Shown one piece after another: positions 15,655 through 23,784 of a stretch of 33,759 bases of DNA. The position numbers and the translations under genes were made by a program. Where the stretch lies: contig JACRCV010000014.1 in assembly GCA_016218825.1 (NCBI GenBank), positions 1 to 33,759 of the forward strand. The letters run 5' to 3'. The DNA is from Deltaproteobacteria bacterium. GTDB taxonomy: Bacteria; Myxococcota; XYA12-FULL-58-9. The notes beneath the pieces are model-generated. The model did not search any database, was not told the DNA's origin, and was given only the letters and a program-made list of their open reading frames with translations. Position 1 is the stretch's first letter. The number at the start of each line of letters is the position of its first letter.

Positions 15655-18600
15655 GTGCTGAGCAGAACACCCCACCTGTCGCGCTCCCTCGGCCGCGTCG
15701 CGGTCGTGCTGACCGCGAGCGCCTGCACCGGTCGAACCGGAATGGAGACCACCGGCGCCGCGCCGGGCAAGGACACGCTCGCCCCCGCGGTGTCCATCGC
15801 GACCCCGGCGGACGGCGCCTACGCCAACCTATCGAGCTACACCGCGTTTCCGGTCACCGGCGGTTGCGAGACCGGGCTCAGAGTTGAGCTGCGCGCCACC
15901 GACGGCAGCATCGAGACGGCGCCGGCGACCGCGCCGCTGTGCATCGGCGCGGCGTTCGCCACGACCATCGATCTAACGGCCCTCGGCGCGACCATCACGC
16001 TCTCGGCGGCCCAAACTGACGCCGCCGGCAACGTCGGCCGCTCATCCCCGGACCCGACGATCATCAAGGACATCATCGGCCCGACGATCACGGTAGGCGC
16101 GCCGTCGCCGGCCCAGGTGGCGAGCGGCGGCGCGGCGAGCATCGCGGTCGCGTACGCCGGCGCGGTCGCGGTGGAGCTCACACCCGACGCCGTCGTGCTC
16201 GACGCCACCGGCGACGCCGCCTGCACGGTGGGTGTCACGGACGGCACCACCCCCGCGCCGACCGTGACCCTCGGCGGCTGCAGCGGCAACGGAACCGTGG
16301 GCATCACGATCGCCTCCGGCACCTCGGTCGACGTCGCGGGCAACCCCGACGCGGGCTCGGCGCCGAGCGCCACGCTGGGGGTCGCGGAGCAGCGGCCCTT
16401 GCGCCAGGTGTTCTACGCCGTCGGTCAGAACACCAGCGATCACAAGACCGGCGACCCGCGGCTGACGATCGTGGCCGGGGTCGCCACCTTCTCGATCGCG
16501 CAGACCGCGACCAACCTGGGGATCGGCGACCGGATCACCTACGACACCAGCGCCCGGGCGCACATCGCCGGTAAGATCAGCGCCAGCCAGTGGAGGGTCG
16601 TCACCGCGACCGGCCAGATCCCGCCCGACGTGCCCGACGCCACGGTGAGCTCGATCCGCCACGAGTTCGCGTCGTTGTCCGCCGCCGAGGCCGGGGCGAG
16701 CGACGCCGGTCACCTCGGCACCGCGGACCTGGTGCTCGGCAACTACGTCCTGAACCTGCCGTGCTACCACGACACCAGCGCCGACACCGCGGCGGTGGTC
16801 ATCGACGGCTATGAGACCGGGCCGGAGAACTACGTTCGGATCTACGCGCCCTACGACACGCTCGCCGAGGTGAACCAGTCCCAACGGCACGACGGCAAGT
16901 GGAGCGACAGCCGCTTCCGGCTTCGCGTCGCCGGGGCGCGGCCGATCGACAACGGCCTGAGGTACACCCGCATCGAGGGCCTCCAGGTGGACGCCGCCGG
17001 CGCCGACATCGCCCTCTACACCTCCGGCGGTCCGTTCGCGTCGCTGTCGGGAAACATCGTCAAGAACGCGCTGCAGGGCATCTACGGCCTCGCCTACGGC
17101 TGGGCCTGGAACAACCTGGTCTATGACGCCGGCGACAGCTGTTTCTGGCTGCAGGCGGACAACCACGTCTACAACAACACCGCGCACGGCTGCAGGACGG
17201 GCTTCAACGCCAACTCCTCCGGCAGCGTCCTCAAGAACAACCTGGTTCAGGCGTCGGTGGTCGGCTACGCGGGCTCGTTCGACGTCAGCTCCAGCCACAA
17301 CCTCTCCGACCACGCCGACGCGCCGGGGACGAGCACGCGAAACACCGCGAGCGTGCTGTTCGCGGACCAAGGCCGCAAGGACTTCCACCTGGCGCGAGGT
17401 GACAGCGCGGCGCGCGATCGCGGCGCCGACCTGTCGATCGACGACGCCCTGCTCGTAGCCGCCGACATCGACCGCGCCGGTCGTGGCGCCGCACCGGACA
17501 TCGGCGCCGACGAGGCCCCGACCATGATCTACTTCTCCGTCGGACAGGCCCCGGCCAACCACGTGACCGGGGCGCCGACCTTGGCGATCGCGGCCGGCGT
17601 CGCGACGTTCTCGGTGCCGCAGACCTCGTCGGTGATCGGGGTCGGCGACGCCGTGAACTACAACCGACAGACGCTCACCGCGTTCGCCGACCGCGGCGGC
17701 ACCCCGAACGTCGTGCGCGTGACCAGCGCGGCGCCGCACGGGTTTCAAAGCGGCGATCAGGTCTGGATCCAAGGGACCGGGACCAGTTACGGCGGCGTCC
17801 ATTCGGTCACCTACGTCGACGCGACCCACTTCGACATCGTCCACGCGTTCAACGGCCCGAGCACCGGCGCGGCGCAAAACGAGGTCTTCATCTCGGGGAA
17901 GCTGTCCGAATCCCAATGGACGGTGGTCGATCGCTTCGGCGCGGCGCCAAACCCGGTGAGCGGGCTCTTGGTCGACGGTGTGACGCACGAGTTCTCGTCG
18001 CTTCATGAAGCGATCCAGTACAGCGGCGATCCGAGCGCCATGGCCGGCGGCGATCTGGTGGCGAAGAACGTGATCCTGAACCTGCCGTGCTACTACGACA
18101 CCGGACCGGACCCGACGCCGGTCGTGGTGAGCGGGTACACGACCGGCCCCGAGAACTACGTCCGGATCTACACACCGGCCGACACCGCCACCGAGGTCAA
18201 CCAGAGCCAGCGGCATCAGGGCGTCTGGGACCCGGCGCGGTTCCAGATCGTCGGCGCGCCGGCTGCCTACGGCAGCGTGGTCCAGATCGAGCTAGCCTAC
18301 GTGAAGGTCGAGGGCCTGCAGGTCGAGGTCACCGGCGCCGTCGAGGGCACGAACGGCATCGGCGTCCACGTCGAGCTCTTGGGGACGGCGGCCGAGGCGC
18401 AGATCTCGACGAACATCGTCAGACGGACCGGCGGCAGCGCCAACTACGTGGCCGGCATCTGGGTGGGCGCCGAGAGCGCCGCGTTCGGCAACCCCGGCGC
18501 CAAGATCTGGAACAACGTCGTCTACGATTTCACCGGTCCGGCGAACGCCGGCATTGAAGCGTCCGCCTACGGCAGCCCGCGGGTGTTCGCCTACAACAAC

Positions 18601-18963
18601 ACGGTCTCGACCTGCGCCCGCGGCATCAGCGTCGACACGACCTGGGGGGCGCCGGTGCTGGTCGCCAAGAACAACATCGTCCAGGGCTCGACCTCCACCG
18701 ACTTCGATGGCGCCTTCGCCGCCGGATCGGACCACAACCTCTCGGACTGGAACACCGGGGTCACCGGCGGCGCCAACGACAAGGCGAACGCCGTGGTCTC
18801 GTTCGTCGACGCCGCGGCCGATGACTTCCACCTCGCGGTCGGCGACACGGCCGCGAAGGACGCCGGTGCAAGCGCCGCCGCTGATCTCGACCTCTACTTC
18901 ACGACCGACGTCGACGGTCAACCGCGTGCTAGCGCCTGGGACATCGGCGCCGACGAGAGCTAG
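15655..18963 (+). CDS. Probable surface lipoprotein with Ig-like region and two tandem parallel beta-helix modules
   Basis: The 1102-residue protein begins with a basic/hydrophobic stretch and a lipobox-like ASAC (VVLTASACTG), suggesting a lipoprotein, although the -3 residue is Ala. Residues 37-240 are Ig-like beta domains (DAAGNVG and DVAGNPDAGS loops). Two homologous modules then follow: 249-622 and 623-1102. Both share a VGQ-x-TGxPxLxIxAGVATFS start, an ISGKLSESQW-type strand, an H-E-F-x-S-L segment, the VLNLPCYxDT motif and TGPENYVRIYxP. A right-handed beta-helix follows with repeated N-N-x-V and SSHNLSDH turns. Each module ends in a choice-of-anchor-Q-like DIGADE. Module 2 alone carries an extra domain at about 672-745. 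There is no autotransporter or other C-terminal anchor. GTG 15655 is the only start giving the signal sequence. A polysaccharide- or matrix-binding role is plausible but unproven. Confidence 0.88.
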   Translation: MLSRTPHLSRSLGRVAVVLTASACTGRTGMETTGAAPGKDTLAPAVSIATPADGAYANLSSYTAFPVTGGCETGLRVELRATDGSIETAPATAPLCIGAAFATTIDLTALGATITLSAAQTDAAGNVGRSSPDPTIIKDIIGPTITVGAPSPAQVASGGAASIAVAYAGAVAVELTPDAVVLDATGDAACTVGVTDGTTPAPTVTLGGCSGNGTVGITIASGTSVDVAGNPDAGSAPSATLGVAEQRPLRQVFYAVGQNTSDHKTGDPRLTIVAGVATFSIAQTATNLGIGDRITYDTSARAHIAGKISASQWRVVTATGQIPPDVPDATVSSIRHEFASLSAAEAGASDAGHLGTADLVLGNYVLNLPCYHDTSADTAAVVIDGYETGPENYVRIYAPYDTLAEVNQSQRHDGKWSDSRFRLRVAGARPIDNGLRYTRIEGLQVDAAGADIALYTSGGPFASLSGNIVKNALQGIYGLAYGWAWNNLVYDAGDSCFWLQADNHVYNNTAHGCRTGFNANSSGSVLKNNLVQASVVGYAGSFDVSSSHNLSDHADAPGTSTRNTASVLFADQGRKDFHLARGDSAARDRGADLSIDDALLVAADIDRAGRGAAPDIGADEAPTMIYFSVGQAPANHVTGAPTLAIAAGVATFSVPQTSSVIGVGDAVNYNRQTLTAFADRGGTPNVVRVTSAAPHGFQSGDQVWIQGTGTSYGGVHSVTYVDATHFDIVHAFNGPSTGAAQNEVFISGKLSESQWTVVDRFGAAPNPVSGLLVDGVTHEFSSLHEAIQYSGDPSAMAGGDLVAKNVILNLPCYYDTGPDPTPVVVSGYTTGPENYVRIYTPADTATEVNQSQRHQGVWDPARFQIVGAPAAYGSVVQIELAYVKVEGLQVEVTGAVEGTNGIGVHVELLGTAAEAQISTNIVRRTGGSANYVAGIWVGAESAAFGNPGAKIWNNVVYDFTGPANAGIEASAYGSPRVFAYNNTVSTCARGISVDTTWGAPVLVAKNNIVQGSTSTDFDGAFAAGSDHNLSDWNTGVTGGANDKANAVVSFVDAAADDFHLAVGDTAAKDAGASAAADLDLYFTTDVDGQPRASAWDIGADES
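16402..18963 (+). repeat. Tandem duplication of the beta-helix module (protein level)
   Basis: Module A (about 16402-17521) and module B (about 17524-18963) encode proteins similar along their length, including LNLPCY(H/Y)DT, GY(E/T)TGPENYVRIY, EVNQSQRH and the closing DIGADE. B is longer because it contains an inserted VTSAAPHGFQSGDQVWIQG-type domain and an altered helix region. The DNA copies have diverged, so the event is old. Confidence 0.8.
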
Positions 18964-18998
18964 GCCGAGCGCCACCCCCGGAGCTCCGCCGGGACACC

Positions 18999-21900
18999 CT
19001 AGCCCTTGAGGATCCACGCCGGGGTCGGCGCACCGCTCTTCATGAAGTCGTCCGCCGCGCCGCGCAGGTTGCCGAGCGGGCTGAACTTCCAGGACGCCTG
19101 GTTGCCTCTGTGGCGCACCACCAGCTCACCGGCGAGCGAGTCCCACGCCTGGGTGGCGGGCTGCTCGCCCACCGGCGCCACGGTCGCGAGCGACAGCAGC
19201 GCGTCACCGGAACCCTTCGCCCCGAAGACCCCGGGCCCGAAGGCCTCTAAGAGCGCGTCGGCGAAGTTGACGAAGCCATAGCCGCGGTTGTCGAAGACCA
19301 CGCGATCGCCTACGACCTGTGCCACCCCGGCGCCGAGGGCGTGGTCGAGGAGGACCTGGTCGGTCGCCGCGGCGCCCGGAAGCCGAAGCTCACCACCGAT
19401 GATCGAAAGCCGCGCCAGGAGCTCGGTGACCGCGGCCGGCAGCTCGCTCGGGGCACCGGCGCCGCCGCACCACACCCGCCGCGCTGCCCCGGCGGCAGCC
19501 CGCCACCGCGCTTGCCGGGGGCCCGTCGCCCCCAGATCGGTCGCCGAGCCCTCGAGGCCCGCCAAGACCGCGACCGCAGCAAACCGCTGCACGGTCTTGC
19601 GGCCGGCGGTGATGACCGCCTTGATGGTTTCGGGCGCGAGCTGCAGCTCGGCGCGCACGAAGACCCCATCAGGGCTCGCGAGCCGCAACAGCGTCAGCGC
19701 CCCGGTGACCCGGTCGCCGTCGTTCTTCATCACCTCACGGAGCACGTCCTGCATCTCGTGGTAATACTGCGCCGGGTCGTCCACGAGCGGCCCGTCGCCG
19801 TCTCTGGACCGGTGGCGCTCGAACACCCGCACCGCCGCCGCCATGTGCTCCGCGAACCGCTGCGCGCGGGCGCGAAGCGCGTCGTCCACCTGAGGCCGGG
19901 AGGCGTCGCCGGTCGCCGGCGCCGCGCCGGTCTCGAGCGCTGCTTCCAGGGCCACGTAGCGCTCGAAGAAGTCGGCGCGCGGCCGCGGCTCGAAGCCGTT
20001 GCCGTCCGCCCGCGGCCGCTCGAACACCCGCAGGAAGCCGCGTGGCGCGATGAAGCCTTCCCAGTCGAGCGCGGTCGCGCCGAAGCGCTTGTCGCCGATG
20101 CCGCCGAACCACGGCACGATCGGCGTCTGCGGCGGCGCGGCGCCGCACGCCAGCGCCCGGTCCAAGGCCGCGAAGCGCTCGTAGTCCGCCGCCGAGGCCC
20201 CGAGCAGCCGCAGCAGCGTCACGGTGCGCTGCAGATAGCCGCGCTGCAGATCGTCGAGGGAGGTCATCTTGTCCTCGAGGCGAACCCGCACCCCCAAGAG
20301 GCTGCGCGCCCGGGACGCCGCCTGGCCTGGCGTCGGCGGCGCGAGCCGGCGCACCGCGAGCGGCCCCACCGTCGCGGCTGCCGGGACGGCCGGCGCCGCG
20401 CTCACCTTGCGCGCTTCGGTCTCGCGGACGAACTTCACCGTGACCCGCTCCGACGGCTTCCAGGGCAGGATCGACTTGGAGAAGCTGTCGCGCTCGACGG
20501 CGTCGCCGAAGACGACGTTGCCGGGCGTCAGCGTCTTGCTGACCTTGTCCGCCAGACGGTCGACGTCGAGCCCCTGCAGCGGCCCCAGGGACAGCGCCGC
20601 GGTGCGGGTCCGGGCCGCCAGGTGGGTGTCGACCGCGGCGTTCAGTTGGACGCCGCTGCCTTCGTACTCTGCCCAGTGCTGCGCCTCGCCGAGCTCATTC
20701 GCGAGCGCGTGCGAGAACGCCAGCGCCCCTTGCGGCGTCGAGAGATCGAAGGTGAAGTCGAAGCAGCTGTCGCCCTGGTTCAGGCGCTCGAAGCTCAAGC
20801 GCAACCCGACCTCGGCGACCTGTTGCAGCGTCGGCGCGAGCTGTTGGCCGATGGTGCTCGCGCCCGCGACGCCGGGCCCCTGCAGACCGACGCTCGCCGA
20901 CAGCGCCTTGACGTCGAGCTTGCCCGCGCCGCGGCGGAAGCGCACCCGCACCCGGCTCTGTGCCAGGCGCTCGATGTCCCGCGAGAGCTCGCCGGTGGTC
21001 TGGTAGTACAGCTCGCCGCCGGCGGCGAGGCGCGCCGCCCCTTGTGCGATCCCGACCGCGAGCTGGCCGCGGAAACCGAGCGCCTGCGTGCCCGCCTCCG
21101 AGATCATCTCGAACGGCTGCATCGCGAGGACCGCAGCGACGCTCTGCGGCGGCCGCAACACCGTGAACCGCGCCTGCTCTGTGGCGTCCGCCTCGGTGGG
21201 GTGGATGGTGAGCGCCCGAACCTCGCGCCGGGTCGTGCCGTTGGCGCCGAAGCCAAGGGTCAACGGTACGGCGCCGAGCATCACGGTGGCACCGACGCCG
21301 ACCTCGCCTTTGGCGTCGAAGCTCGCCGTGCGCAGCGACCAGAAGCCGCCCGCCTTGGCGATCGCCTGCCGGCCGGCGTCAGCCGCCGTCGGCCGATAGA
21401 GCTCGACCGCGCTCTCGGTGCCGATGCCGACCGCGCCCGACAACAGGCCGGCGTGGAGCTTGGCGTTGAGCTCGGCGGCGCGCCGGCCGTCGGCGACGGT
21501 GACCAGGCCGCCGAGCGCCAGAGCGCTGTCGTCACTCGCACCGACGACGAGGTTGGTGGTGAGCCCGGCCTCGACGGCCCGCGGGCCGAAGCTCAGGGTG
21601 CCGTCGCCGCTCACCCGGGTGCCGGCGCCGAGCGCGCTGAGCTTCAAACCGACCTTCACCTCATCGGCGCCCTTGATCGCCAGCGTCGCGCCCGCCTTGG
21701 CGCCGATGCCGGGGAACAGACCGTTGACCGCGACCGTCGCCTCCGGCGCGCCCCCGGCCAGGCGCAAGGTGCCGCTGGCGTCGAGGCGCGTGCCGGCGAC
21801 CGCGGTGGCGAGCTTGGCGGACAACGTCAGGTCGGTCTTGCCGCCGGCGAAGACGACGCGCCCCTGGGTGTCGAGGCTCGCGCGCTCGCCGAAGATCGTG

Positions 21901-22691
21901 GCGACCAACAGCGACAGCTCGGCGCGGTCGAGCTTGCCGTCCTTGATGGTGATCTTGCCGTCGGGCGTCAACGCGACGCTGCCGCCGGCCTCGAGGACCT
22001 TGAGGCGCTTGAACGCGGCGAGGCCGACGCTGGCGGTCTCGAGGCCGTCCTTGTCGAAACCGGCGAAGAAGCTCGGGGTGATCGACGCGTTCGGGCCGAA
22101 GGTCGTGGTCAGGCGCTCGTTGAGGGAGCCGGTCAGCACCCCGCTCTGGAAGCGGAGCTTGCCGTCGGTCACCGCGACCGAGGCCCCGAAGGTCTTCTCG
22201 AGCTTGGCGCGCAGGTCCGCCGACAGCGCGCCCGCCTTCAGCGCCAGATCACCGCTGACGTCGAGGGCGACCGCGCCGTAGAGGGCCTTGAAGCGGCCGG
22301 CGACGTCGGCGCCGACCGCGCCCGACAGCAGGTCGAAGGTGCCGCCGGCGCCGAGCTCGGCGGTCTTGCCGAACATCCTCTTCACCGCGGCCTGGAGCTC
22401 GGCCTCGGTGATCTGGTCGTCCCGGATCTTCAGCTTGGTGCCGGTGCTGTCGAGCGACGTGCCACCGACGACGGCCTTGAACGCCGCCAGGATCTCGGCC
22501 TCGCGCACCCCCCGCAAGGCGGCGCCGCGGGTCGCTGCCGATTGCCCCGACTTCACCAGCTCGTCGCTGGCTGCGCCCTGGTCCCTGGCGGTCGCCGCAG
22601 CCTTGCCCGCGGGCGCTCCCACGGGCGCAGTCTCACGCCGCGACGCCGGCGCTCGAACCCCGATGCTGTCGACTTTCGCCGGTCTCGGCAT
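18999..22691 (-). CDS. Giant repeat protein of 1230 residues, unknown function
   Basis: I do not recognise this protein. After a 60-residue polar, Arg/Ala/Pro-rich N-terminus without a signal peptide, residues 78-313 form seven or eight tandem units of about 31 residues. Each is a short hairpin (LDxxGxLxL), a G-x-L-S/T turn, then a helix ending in FG. Residues 320-490 are regular beta strands with Gly-rich turns. A mixed region follows to about 830 (FDFTFDLSTPQGALAF near 780). The last 330 residues appear largely helical, with WFGGIGDKRFGATALDWEGFI and DDPAQYYHEMQDVLREVM as likely conserved segments. ATG 22691 is chosen because AGGAG lies six bases upstream. The in-frame extension to 23144 overlaps the divergent SRPBCC gene and is rejected. 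ATG 22784 is a second alternative. The gene converges on the beta-helix gene with 35 bases between stops. Confidence 0.85.
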   Translation of the reverse strand: MPRPAKVDSIGVRAPASRRETAPVGAPAGKAAATARDQGAASDELVKSGQSAATRGAALRGVREAEILAAFKAVVGGTSLDSTGTKLKIRDDQITEAELQAAVKRMFGKTAELGAGGTFDLLSGAVGADVAGRFKALYGAVALDVSGDLALKAGALSADLRAKLEKTFGASVAVTDGKLRFQSGVLTGSLNERLTTTFGPNASITPSFFAGFDKDGLETASVGLAAFKRLKVLEAGGSVALTPDGKITIKDGKLDRAELSLLVATIFGERASLDTQGRVVFAGGKTDLTLSAKLATAVAGTRLDASGTLRLAGGAPEATVAVNGLFPGIGAKAGATLAIKGADEVKVGLKLSALGAGTRVSGDGTLSFGPRAVEAGLTTNLVVGASDDSALALGGLVTVADGRRAAELNAKLHAGLLSGAVGIGTESAVELYRPTAADAGRQAIAKAGGFWSLRTASFDAKGEVGVGATVMLGAVPLTLGFGANGTTRREVRALTIHPTEADATEQARFTVLRPPQSVAAVLAMQPFEMISEAGTQALGFRGQLAVGIAQGAARLAAGGELYYQTTGELSRDIERLAQSRVRVRFRRGAGKLDVKALSASVGLQGPGVAGASTIGQQLAPTLQQVAEVGLRLSFERLNQGDSCFDFTFDLSTPQGALAFSHALANELGEAQHWAEYEGSGVQLNAAVDTHLAARTRTAALSLGPLQGLDVDRLADKVSKTLTPGNVVFGDAVERDSFSKSILPWKPSERVTVKFVRETEARKVSAAPAVPAAATVGPLAVRRLAPPTPGQAASRARSLLGVRVRLEDKMTSLDDLQRGYLQRTVTLLRLLGASAADYERFAALDRALACGAAPPQTPIVPWFGGIGDKRFGATALDWEGFIAPRGFLRVFERPRADGNGFEPRPRADFFERYVALEAALETGAAPATGDASRPQVDDALRARAQRFAEHMAAAVRVFERHRSRDGDGPLVDDPAQYYHEMQDVLREVMKNDGDRVTGALTLLRLASPDGVFVRAELQLAPETIKAVITAGRKTVQRFAAVAVLAGLEGSATDLGATGPRQARWRAAAGAARRVWCGGAGAPSELPAAVTELLARLSIIGGELRLPGAAATDQVLLDHALGAGVAQVVGDRVVFDNRGYGFVNFADALLEAFGPGVFGAKGSGDALLSLATVAPVGEQPATQAWDSLAGELVVRHRGNQASWKFSPLGNLRGAADDFMKSGAPTPAWILKG
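21753..22460 (-). repeat. Seven to eight tandem ~31-residue hairpin-helix repeats in the second giant protein
   Basis: Units start near residues 78, 110, 141, 171, 201 (irregular), 237, 270 and 301. The pattern is S/T-x-L-D-x-x-G-x-L-x-L-x-x-G-x-L-S/T-A-x-L-x-A-x-L-x-x-x-F-G. Examples are VALDVSGDLALKAGALSADL and SVAVTDGKLRFQSGVLTGSL, each followed by a ten-residue helix closing in FG. Spacing is 30-36 residues. Confidence 0.75.
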
Positions 22692-22845
22692 GGCCCGCTC
22701 CTGGTCTCCGGACGACGGCCTCGGACTCCCCTGACGGTCGGCACGGATAGTATCGGCAGGCGGCGCCGGTGAGTGCTCGTTCATGACGGCCGCGACTTGC
22801 CCTGGCGCTCTCGCACCGGTAGCGTGGCCCCGGAGGCTCAAGCTC

Positions 22846-23532
22846 ATGACGAAGATCTCGATCGGCCTGGGCGCCGTCCTCGTCGCGGTCGCGATCGCGT
22901 TCACCATCGTCGCCGCGACGCTGCCCTCGGAGTGGCACGTGGAGCGCGCCACCGTCGTCGACGCGTCGCCGGCGGCGATCTTCGCCTGGCTGAACGACCT
23001 GCACAGATGGCCGGAGTGGAGCCCGTGGAACGACCACCGCGACCCGACGTTGAAGCAGAGCTTCGCCGGCCCCGAACGCGGCGCCGGCGCGGCGATGCGC
23101 TGGCAGGCCGAGGCCATCGGCTCCGGGCGCCTGGTGCTCACCACCTCGCTGCCCTACGAGAAGGTCGGCTACGACCTCTTCCTCGACGACGCGATGCTCC
23201 CCGCCAAAGGCAGCATCACCATGGTGTCACAGGCGACCGGCACGCTCGTGACCTGGAGTGAAGACGGCGACATGGGGGCGAACCTCTTCGGTCGGTTCGC
23301 GATCGACGAGATGGACGAAACCCTCGGCCCCGATCTGGAGGCCGCGCTCGGCGCCTTGAAGAACAAGGTCGAGCTGGCCGAGAAGGACGCCGGCGCGCGG
23401 CGCGAAGAGCCGCAGCCCACCGCCGACGGTGCTGCCGCCGACGACACCGTGCCGGACGCCGCGACCGCCCACGCCGCGGCCGCCGCTCCGGCGCCGACCG
23501 ACGACCCGCCCGCACCCACCGACGCGCCCTGA
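22846..23532 (+). CDS. Membrane-anchored SRPBCC-family protein
   Basis: The 228-residue protein has one N-terminal hydrophobic helix (residues 6-26), then an SRPBCC/polyketide-cyclase-type domain. It begins WHVERATVVDASPAAIFAWLNDLHRWPEWSPW, the usual first strand, helix and tryptophan-rich turn of this fold. GAAMRWQAEAIGSGRLVL strands follow, and a long helix is likely near 160-185. SRPBCC domains hold hydrophobic ligands in a deep cavity; ligand and reaction are unknown here. The last 45 residues are Ala/Pro/Asp-rich and probably disordered. ATG 22846 has GGAGG nine bases upstream and gives the clean membrane anchor; ATG 22783 is a less likely longer start. It is followed after 26 bases by the FmdB-like gene and is divergent from the second giant gene. 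Confidence 0.88.
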   Translation: MTKISIGLGAVLVAVAIAFTIVAATLPSEWHVERATVVDASPAAIFAWLNDLHRWPEWSPWNDHRDPTLKQSFAGPERGAGAAMRWQAEAIGSGRLVLTTSLPYEKVGYDLFLDDAMLPAKGSITMVSQATGTLVTWSEDGDMGANLFGRFAIDEMDETLGPDLEAALGALKNKVELAEKDAGARREEPQPTADGAAADDTVPDAATAHAAAAAPAPTDDPPAPTDAP

Positions 23533-23558
23533 GCGAGGACGGAGGAGAGCTCAACGTC

Positions 23559-23780
23559 ATGCCGATCTACGAGTTCGAGTGTCTGAAGTGCCACAAGGAG
23601 TTCGAGGAGCTGGTCTTCAACACCCGCGCCAAGGTGAGCTGTCCCAAGTGCGAGAGCGCCAGGGTCAAGCGGCTGCTGTCGGCGGCGTCGATCAAGAGCT
23701 CGGCGGGCTTCAAGAGCACCGCGCACGGCGGCGGCAGCTGCGGCGGGTGCTCCAAGGGCAGCTGCGGCGGCTGCCACTGA
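23559..23780 (+). CDS. FmdB-family zinc ribbon protein
   Basis: The 73-residue protein starts MPIYEFECLKCHKEFE and has the two knuckles C-x-x-C at 8/11 and 28/31 (CPKC), as expected of the FmdB/CxxC_CxxC_SSSS regulatory-type zinc ribbon. The C-terminus adds a short Gly/Ser stretch with two more C-x-x-C pairs (61/64 and 69/72) ending in His. Many relatives have a Ser/Gly tail, and the extra Cys pairs could bind a second metal ion. The name comes from a proposed regulator of formamidase; a general function is not known. A GGAGGAG site precedes the ATG by 11 bases. It is probably co-transcribed with the SRPBCC gene and converges on the Cys-rich lipoprotein with 4 bases between stop codons. Confidence 0.9.
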   Translation: MPIYEFECLKCHKEFEELVFNTRAKVSCPKCESARVKRLLSAASIKSSAGFKSTAHGGGSCGGCSKGSCGGCH

Positions 23781-23784
23781 CGGC

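Noticed and set aside
16042-18216. Minus-strand frame of 724 codons
   Set aside because: It lies opposite the beta-helix gene, has Arg/Val/Asp-rich shadow composition and no domain.
19341-22772. Plus-strand frame of 1143 codons
   Set aside because: It lies opposite the second giant gene and has Arg/Gln/Leu/Ala-rich composition without domains. The minus-strand frame has a good ribosome-binding site and structured repeats.
22747-22825. Promoter-like boxes in the gap between the second giant gene and the SRPBCC gene
   Set aside because: A TACTAT on the minus strand has no -35 partner. TTGCCC with TAGCGT on the plus strand matches only in part. Both are too weak to list.
22692-23144. N-terminal extension of the second giant gene beyond ATG 22691
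   Set aside because: It overlaps the divergent SRPBCC gene, which has a good ribosome-binding site and a clear domain. The extension has shadow composition.
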